From positions 1 to 10,585 of the forward strand of contig JADLDZ010000162.1 of the NCBI GenBank assembly GCA_020846375.1: a stretch of 10,585 bases of DNA, read 5' to 3'. How positions within the stretch are numbered: the first letter of the stretch is position 1; each line of letters begins with the position of its first letter. Source of the DNA: Nitrospirales bacterium (GTDB lineage: Bacteria; Nitrospirota; Thermodesulfovibrionia; Thermodesulfovibrionales; Dissulfurispiraceae). This document shows positions 6,949 through 10,585 of the stretch, piece after piece. The position numbers and the translations under genes were made by a program. Under the pieces are notes generated by a model. It was not told where the DNA came from, did no database searches, and saw only the letters and a program-made list of their open reading frames with translations.

Positions 6949-7650
6949 CTACCGTGGAGAGGTGAAGAAATGCCGGTAGAACGCAAGAGCCCTTGCGTAA
7001 TACACATCATACTGTCTCTCCGTCTCCCGCCCGATCTCTTCCAGGTTGACAGGCTCGTTCTTCAGCCATTCGTGTATCATCTCCTTCCTGACTTCGATAT
7101 GGAACTGGAAGGCGTACGCGCTGCTGCCGTACCGGAACGCCTGGTGGGGAAAGAGGGAGGAAGAAGCGAGGTGTACTGCGCCCTCCGGTATGTCGAAGGT
7201 CTCCCCGTGCCAGTGAAAGACCTTGAAGCGTTGCCACAGGTCGCCCGCCTGCGGGTGAACAGCGAGTTTGAGCAGCAGCGGGTCCCGCAGCCCATCCCCG
7301 GTCAGCTCGATATCGTACCACCCGATTTCCTTTTCCTTTCCTTTGTACACCCGGGCTCCCAGGGCCTTCGCCATTATCTGCGCCCCGAGGCAGACTCCGA
7401 GGACCCGCTTGCCCCCGGCGATGAAATCGCGGACGAGCGTCTCCTCCGCCCTGATGTAAGGGAAGAGGTCGTCCTCATTGACGCTCATGGGTCCCCCCAT
7501 CATAAGCAGGGTATCGAAGCCCTGTACAGCGGGGAGGGGCTCTCCCCTCGAAAGGTCAGTGACGGTAAAGGGGATCTTTTCGTTTACGAGAAAGTCCTCG
7601 ATAGTCCCGGCACCTTCGTTGCTTACGTTCTTACAGATAAGTACTGTCAT
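6949..7650 (-). CDS. Class I glutamine amidotransferase-like protein
   Basis: A 233-residue stand-alone GATase class I domain, similar in layout to the GuaA-type amidotransferase domain, which takes ammonia from glutamine with a Cys-His-Glu triad. The nucleophile elbow GVCLGAQ gives Cys87, and FQFHIEV gives His184 and Glu186, so the triad looks complete. An oxyanion-type MMGGPMSV stretch lies at 50-57. No synthetase domain is fused or adjacent, so the acceptor of the ammonia, or whether it acts as a peptidase or hydrolase, is unknown. I start it at the ATG ending at 7650 because MTVLICKNVS matches the normal first strand of the fold. The frame stays open upstream to 7785, but that part is hydrophobic and unlike the family. 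There is no Shine-Dalgarno before the ATG. A sigma-54 promoter candidate directly upstream and neighbouring glnB-glnA suggest expression under nitrogen limitation. Confidence 0.88.
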   Translation of the reverse strand: MTVLICKNVSNEGAGTIEDFLVNEKIPFTVTDLSRGEPLPAVQGFDTLLMMGGPMSVNEDDLFPYIRAEETLVRDFIAGGKRVLGVCLGAQIMAKALGARVYKGKEKEIGWYDIELTGDGLRDPLLLKLAVHPQAGDLWQRFKVFHWHGETFDIPEGAVHLASSSLFPHQAFRYGSSAYAFQFHIEVRKEMIHEWLKNEPVNLEEIGRETERQYDVYYARALAFYRHFFTSPR

Positions 7651-7663
7651 AGGTATAGTATAC

Positions 7664-7679
7664 AGCAATAGGTATGCCA
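7664..7679 (-). promoter_or_regulatory. Candidate sigma-54 (-24/-12) promoter for the amidotransferase gene
   Basis: Read on the - strand, TGGCAT, five bases, TTGCT. The invariant GG and GC are exactly 10 bases apart and most flanking consensus positions (TGGCAC-N5-TTGCA) fit. Transcription would begin about 12 bases beyond the GC, near 7653, only a few bases before the start codon. An AT-rich block at about 7690-7740 lies upstream. A TATACT overlapping the downstream side could act as a sigma-70 -10 box instead, but no -35 box accompanies it. Confidence 0.55.
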
Positions 7680-7743
7680 GTAGAGGCTCATTGAAAAATA
7701 ACCATAATTTAAAAAAAACTGCAACGATCTGCTCAAAAACCGG

Positions 7744-7803
7744 GCAGGCCGTGCCTGAAAAACAGGCATACGCTTTTCCCCGCACCTCTCCTTTGCAGAG
7801 AGG
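7744..7803 (+). other. Cluster of small hairpins ahead of the 164-codon gene
   Basis: Within the 202-bp divergent intergenic region, CAGGC (7745-7749) can pair with GCCTG (7753-7757). The same GCCTG can instead pair with CAGGC at 7763-7767, or 6 bp if flanks are counted, so the two hairpins exclude each other. A third 6-bp stem is at 7785-7790 with 7798-7803. The gene on the + strand starts 50 bp later. I found no good -35/-10 pair for that gene. Confidence 0.35.
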
Positions 7804-7852
7804 AATATGCTACTATGAAGCACAGGAAGATCCAGTAAAAGGGAAAGGTGCC

Positions 7853-8347
7853 ATGGAAATCATATCCGAAGAGAGGGTGGAAAAAGTCCGGAGGGAGGTG
7901 GCGGTGATGGAGCCCGCCCAGGGAAACAGGGAGATGATCGCCCTGAGCAAGAGCCAGCCCGACCTGCTTGCCTTTCTCGTCCATGCAACGGAAGACATCG
8001 ATCCCTCTGCCGCCGAGTTCGCCGTTTTCATGGCCTTCGTCGTCCATAGGATGTTTCAGCAAGAGGAAGGTTTCGAAAGGGTGTCCGCCGAAGAGTTGAT
8101 AGAGCTCCATAACCGCAATTTCACCCTGATGGAGGAGCTTGCGGGGGGAGGGGAAGGCTTTGCCGAAACGGTCGGGAAAGTGGAAATCCCCTCGCAACTG
8201 CATGTCATGCGCTGCGTGGTGGAGATGATCCTCGATGCTCCCGAATCGGAGGACCCCCTGGAGCTGTCCGGCGAGGAGGCGCTGTATCTGTTTTTCCTGC
8301 TCAAGACCATTGTCGAAGCGCTGGATGCAAACGGAGGGAGAGGATAG
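7853..8347 (+). CDS. Uncharacterised acidic, helix-rich protein (164 aa)
   Basis: I do not recognise this family. The protein has 164 residues, no signal peptide and no obvious catalytic motif, and many Glu residues. Two hydrophobic helical stretches stand out: LLAFLVHATEDIDPSAAEF, continuing to about residue 68, and EEALYLFFLLKTIVEALDA at 141-159. Both follow the pattern of a short acidic lead-in followed by an aromatic-rich helix, so an internal duplication is possible. They look more like buried helices of a soluble bundle than membrane spans. I chose ATG 7853 because the predicted protein becomes charged and ordered from there, and a weak AAGGTG lies just before it; the frame is open well upstream. 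It is the only + strand gene in the right part of the window, lying between the amidotransferase gene and the glnK terminator. A nitrogen-related role is suggested by position only. Confidence 0.75.
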   Translation: MEIISEERVEKVRREVAVMEPAQGNREMIALSKSQPDLLAFLVHATEDIDPSAAEFAVFMAFVVHRMFQQEEGFERVSAEELIELHNRNFTLMEELAGGGEGFAETVGKVEIPSQLHVMRCVVEMILDAPESEDPLELSGEEALYLFFLLKTIVEALDANGGRG

Positions 8348-8363
8348 AGGGCTTCAAAGCGGG

Positions 8364-8394
8364 AATAGAAAAGGGGCGGCATGATGCCGCCCCT
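8364..8394 (-). terminator. Intrinsic terminator of the amtB-glnK unit
   Basis: A perfect 10-bp GC-rich stem (8372-8381 with 8385-8394) with a 3-nt loop is followed, on the - strand, by CTTTTCTATT. It lies about 90 bp past the glnK stop. On the + strand it lies 24 bp past the stop of the 164-codon gene but lacks a T-tract there, so it would act mainly on the amtB-glnK transcript and perhaps weakly the other way. Confidence 0.8.
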
Positions 8395-8403
8395 CAACCG
8401 CCC

Positions 8404-8441
8404 CGGTGATCAGGGCCGGCGTTATCACCGAGAACATCACC
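8404..8441. repeat. Small inverted repeat downstream of glnK
   Basis: CGGTGAT (8404-8410) pairs with ATCACCG (8424-8430), and ATCACC recurs at 8436-8441. It lies between the glnK stop and the terminator. It may be part of the 3' untranslated region structure; function unknown. Confidence 0.35.
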
Positions 8442-8486
8442 TGATAGATACTGCAGGATTACCCTTGAGGAGTTTCGTGTTCCTGC

Positions 8487-8825
8487 TCATATGGCTGTCT
8501 CCCCCTTCTCCCCGGTGCGTATCCTGATGATCTCTTCCAGCGCGGAGACGAAGATCTTTCCATCCCCGATCTTCCCGGTCTTCGCCCTCTCCGCGATGGT
8601 GCTCACCACCTTGTCCGCCATGCTTTCCGCCACGACAACTTCGACCTTTACCTTGGGAATGAAGGCGATATCATACTCTGCCCCGCGGTAGAGCTCCACA
8701 TGGCCCTTCTGTCTTCCGAAGCCCTTTACTTCCGTTACGGTCATGCCCTGGATGCCGATGGCATGCAGCGCGTCTTTTACCTCGTCCAATTTAAAGGGTT
8801 TGATGATTGCCTCGATCTTTTTCAT
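8487..8825 (-). CDS. glnK: Nitrogen regulatory protein PII (GlnK type, linked to amtB)
   Basis: A second complete 112-residue PII protein, with the same N-terminal 20 residues as the glnB product, T-loop Tyr51 in YRGAEY, and the B-loop TGKIGDGKIFV. It lies 66 bp downstream of amtB in the same direction. In other bacteria amtB-linked PII proteins insert the T-loop into AmtB and close the channel when nitrogen is plentiful, so GlnK is the natural name. Differences from the glnB copy cluster at 52-54, 65-71, 75-82 and 94-96. Residue 54 is Ala, where E. coli GlnB has Asp and GlnK has Asn. The ribosome binding site is weak (GAGGA, eight bases from the ATG), so its level may depend on coupling to amtB. 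Confidence 0.93.
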   Translation of the reverse strand: MKKIEAIIKPFKLDEVKDALHAIGIQGMTVTEVKGFGRQKGHVELYRGAEYDIAFIPKVKVEVVVAESMADKVVSTIAERAKTGKIGDGKIFVSALEEIIRIRTGEKGETAI

Positions 8826-8855
8826 GGTGTTTTCCTCTGTTTTCGTGGTATCAGG

Positions 8856-8893
8856 CGGGGACGGACCGGTTCGTCCGTCCCCGTTCTTTTTTT
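8856..8893 (+). terminator. Terminator-like hairpin in the amtB-glnK gap, pointing against the genes
   Basis: A perfect 11-bp GC-rich stem (8856-8866 with 8873-8883, 6-nt loop) is followed on the + strand by TTCTTTTTTT at 8884-8893. This is the classic intrinsic terminator layout for + strand transcription, while amtB and glnK are on the - strand. The T-tract overlaps the amtB stop codon. In the sense mRNA the hairpin remains but lacks a trailing U-tract, so it would more likely tune processing or stability than end transcription. Confidence 0.6.
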
Positions 8894-10232
8894 ACAGGTT
8901 ATACGCCTTTTCACCGTGCTGGCTCTCGTCGAGACCCGTGATCTCCTCCTCCGTAGTGACCCGCACGCCCGCAATGGCCTTGATGATCAGGAAGAGGAGA
9001 TACGTCGCTATCCCGCTGTAGACCAGGGTGACGACGGCAGCGATGATCTGCGTCAGGAACTGTCCCGGATTTCCGTACAGGAGCCCTTTGCCCATCTCGT
9101 TGATGGAGGGGTCGGCAAAGATGCCGGTGAGAAGAGCCCCGAGGGTCCCTGCCACTCCGTGGATACCGAACGCGTCCAGGGTGTCGTCGTAACCGAATTT
9201 CGGTTTCATCACCGCCACGGAGAGGAAGGACACGACTCCCGCCGCCAGGCCGATAATGAGGGCGCCGCCGACATTCACGAACCCGGCTGCCGGAGTGATG
9301 GCGACGAGGCCCGCCACGGCGCCCGAGGCGAGGCCGAGGACCGTGGGCTTCTTCGCGTGTATCCACTCTACCGCCATCCAGGCCATGGCGGCCACCGCCG
9401 TCGCCGTATTGGTATTGATGAAGGCCGCTCCTGCAAGCCCGTTCGCCGCCAGGGCGGAGCCGGCATTGAAGCCGAACCATCCGAACCAGAGGAGTCCTGC
9501 CCCGGTCACCACCATGGTAAGGTTGCTGGGGATCAGCGATCTTTCACGCCGCTTGCCGAGGACCAGCGCACCCACGAGGGCGGCCGCACCGGCGTTGATA
9601 TGGACCACGGTTCCCCCGGCGAAATCGAGAGCACCCAGTTTTGCCAGGAAGCCGCCGCCCCATACCCAGTGGGCCACAGGCAGATAGACGAAGGTCATCC
9701 AAAGGAGGGAGAAGAGCACCCATGCGGAGAACTTCATCCTCTCGATATAGGCGCCGCTTGCCAGGGCGACGGTGATGGCGGCGAAGGTGAGCTGGTAGAC
9801 GATGAATATATATTCGGGAATCGTCTTCGCAAGATCGGAGATGCTGTTCACGCCCACCCCGGCGAGAAGCAGCTTTGTCGGTTTTCCGATGATTCCGCCA
9901 AGGTCCTCCCCGAAGGTGAAGGTATATCCGTAGAGAATCCACAATACGCTCACAATGCAGAAGGCAACAAAGGACATGGCGATGGTATTGAGGGAGTCTT
10001 TCCTCTTGGAAAGCCCACCGTAGAAGAGCGCCAGGCCCGGGATCGTCATCAGCATGACGAGAGCGGTGGCGACGATCATCCATGCGGTATCCCCGGTGTC
10101 GATCTTCAACGGCGCAGGGGCGGCCGCTGCGGCGGGTGCCGGCGGGGTGGACAGTGCGTTCTCTTCCGCAAGTGCAAGCCCGGTGAGGCTTATCAGGCAG
10201 AGTGCTACGGTGATAATGACGAATGCTTTCAT
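8892..10232 (-). CDS. amtB: Ammonium transporter (Amt/AmtB family)
   Basis: A 446-residue inner-membrane ammonium channel. It begins with a signal peptide (MKAFVIITVALC, then TGLALAEE, probable cleavage after Ala22), as in E. coli AmtB. A Pro/Ala-rich linker (29-41) follows, then about 11 membrane helices starting with TAWMIVATALVMLMTIPGLA (49-68). The twin pore histidines are present as His211 in GGTVVHINAG and His358 in FGIHGVAGT. The FGWFGFNAGSA block (250-260) and YQLTFAAIT (146-154, with the gate-type Phe150) are typical. The cytoplasmic C-terminal tail with ITGLDESQHGEKAY fits the PII-regulated class. AGGAG lies seven bases before the ATG. The downstream glnK and terminator complete an amtB-glnK operon. 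The leader is about 257 bp, and I found no sigma-54-type promoter in it. Confidence 0.97.
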   Translation of the reverse strand: MKAFVIITVALCLISLTGLALAEENALSTPPAPAAAAAPAPLKIDTGDTAWMIVATALVMLMTIPGLALFYGGLSKRKDSLNTIAMSFVAFCIVSVLWILYGYTFTFGEDLGGIIGKPTKLLLAGVGVNSISDLAKTIPEYIFIVYQLTFAAITVALASGAYIERMKFSAWVLFSLLWMTFVYLPVAHWVWGGGFLAKLGALDFAGGTVVHINAGAAALVGALVLGKRRERSLIPSNLTMVVTGAGLLWFGWFGFNAGSALAANGLAGAAFINTNTATAVAAMAWMAVEWIHAKKPTVLGLASGAVAGLVAITPAAGFVNVGGALIIGLAAGVVSFLSVAVMKPKFGYDDTLDAFGIHGVAGTLGALLTGIFADPSINEMGKGLLYGNPGQFLTQIIAAVVTLVYSGIATYLLFLIIKAIAGVRVTTEEEITGLDESQHGEKAYNL

Positions 10233-10276
10233 ATCAATCTCCTTTTCTTTTTGTTACGAGTATCAATTCGGCTGAT

Positions 10277-10336
10277 CTGTTTCAATTTTACTCCTGTTTT
10301 GTGTGCCCTGTTTATCAGTGCTCTTTTTTTCTCTGT
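10277..10336 (-). repeat. Degenerate relatives of the 10-bp repeat in the amtB leader
   Basis: On the + strand CTGT cores occur at 10277, 10294, 10308 and 10333, with T-rich spacers. The 10-mer CCTGTTTTGT at 10293-10302 also occurs at 486-495 in the inverted array. Spacing is irregular (17, 14 and 25 bp), so kinship to that array is only suggestive. Confidence 0.3.
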
Positions 10337-10489
10337 CCTTCCGCTACCGTATCTCCCGATTTCGTAAGCAATCATTCTCTCCGTTCCGGTTTCGGCAAAA
10401 GCCGTGTCGGCGGCACGCAGACTGTTCTGCAAAAGATGCAAAGAGAAGAGAAATATAGATGCCCTCCTTGCCTCGGATGTTATTGTCTG

Positions 10490-10585
10490 CTACTTGAACA
10501 GGTCGATGTTGATGTCGATCTGCGTAGTCCATTTCCACCTGCCATTTATGGTTTGATTGTTGAACCACACCGGACCGGTAAGAAA
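10490..10585 (-). CDS. C-terminal end of a probable outer-membrane beta-barrel protein (partial)
   Basis: From the right edge a - strand frame runs through 31 codons to TAG at 10490-10492. The peptide (FLTGPVWFNN at the edge, WKWTTQIDINIDLFK at the end) alternates polar and apolar residues over its last 12 or so positions. That is how the closing strand of an outer-membrane beta-barrel looks, and it ends with an aromatic next to the last residue. Codon use matches the neighbours. Porin-like genes next to amtB are familiar from other bacteria, which fits, but 31 residues do not allow a family name. It lies 257 bp upstream of amtB in the same direction. The rest of that gap shows no gene. Confidence 0.5.
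   Translation of the reverse strand, partial: FLTGPVWFNNQTINGRWKWTTQIDINIDLFK

Noticed and set aside
5517..7671. Long + strand open frames over glnA, glnB and the amidotransferase gene
   Set aside because: They run antisense to three strongly supported genes and show no family signature.
7651..7785. N-terminal extension of the amidotransferase by 45 codons to an ATG at 7785
   Set aside because: It is hydrophobic with no family counterpart, crosses the promoter candidate, and the domain starts properly at 7650.
8700..10367. Open frame of about 555 codons on the + strand over amtB
   Set aside because: Antisense shadow of amtB, with His/Gly/Glu-rich low-complexity translation.

Overview
The window is chromosomal DNA from a GC-rich Gram-negative bacterium. 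AmtB and the gene entering from the right edge point to a cell with an inner membrane and probably an outer one, and the PII, GlnA and GlnE proteins are of the proteobacterial or related type. The style resembles Desulfobacterota (former Deltaproteobacteria) or Nitrospirota, but no marker here settles the phylum. There are no tRNA or rRNA genes, transposases or CRISPR arrays.

Left third, + strand. The window opens inside a DppB/OppB-type peptide ABC permease. Next come a 198-bp gap filled by an inverted array of 10-bp repeats, the partner permease DppC/OppC, the bifunctional glutamine synthetase adenylyltransferase/deadenylylase glnE, and then, with its own possible promoter, a single-domain CheW.

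Right two thirds, mostly - strand. Read from the right edge leftward: the last codons of a probable beta-barrel protein, amtB (ammonium channel), a PII gene (glnK-like), a strong terminator, a divergent uncharacterised + strand gene of 164 codons, a class I glutamine amidotransferase with a good sigma-54 (-24/-12) promoter candidate, a second PII gene (glnB), and glnA. cheW and glnA converge on a GC-rich hairpin.

How it fits together. Most of a classical nitrogen-control circuit lies in about 9 kb. AmtB imports ammonium. A PII trimer of the GlnK type can block AmtB and sense 2-oxoglutarate and ATP/ADP. GlnA assimilates ammonium into glutamine and carries the tyrosine (residue 398) that is adenylylated in enterics. 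GlnE, with two intact nucleotidyltransferase domains, would add and remove that AMP under PII control. Both PII proteins keep the T-loop Tyr51 that GlnD uridylylates in other bacteria; glnD and ntrBC are not in the window. The amidotransferase and the 164-aa protein are the parts whose roles are unknown.

Least explained by standard annotation: the inverted 10-bp repeat array between the two permease genes, a terminator-shaped hairpin between amtB and glnK that points antisense to both genes, the near-leaderless sigma-54 promoter candidate of the amidotransferase, and the uncharacterised gene inside the nitrogen cluster. No clearly new multi-gene system is visible.
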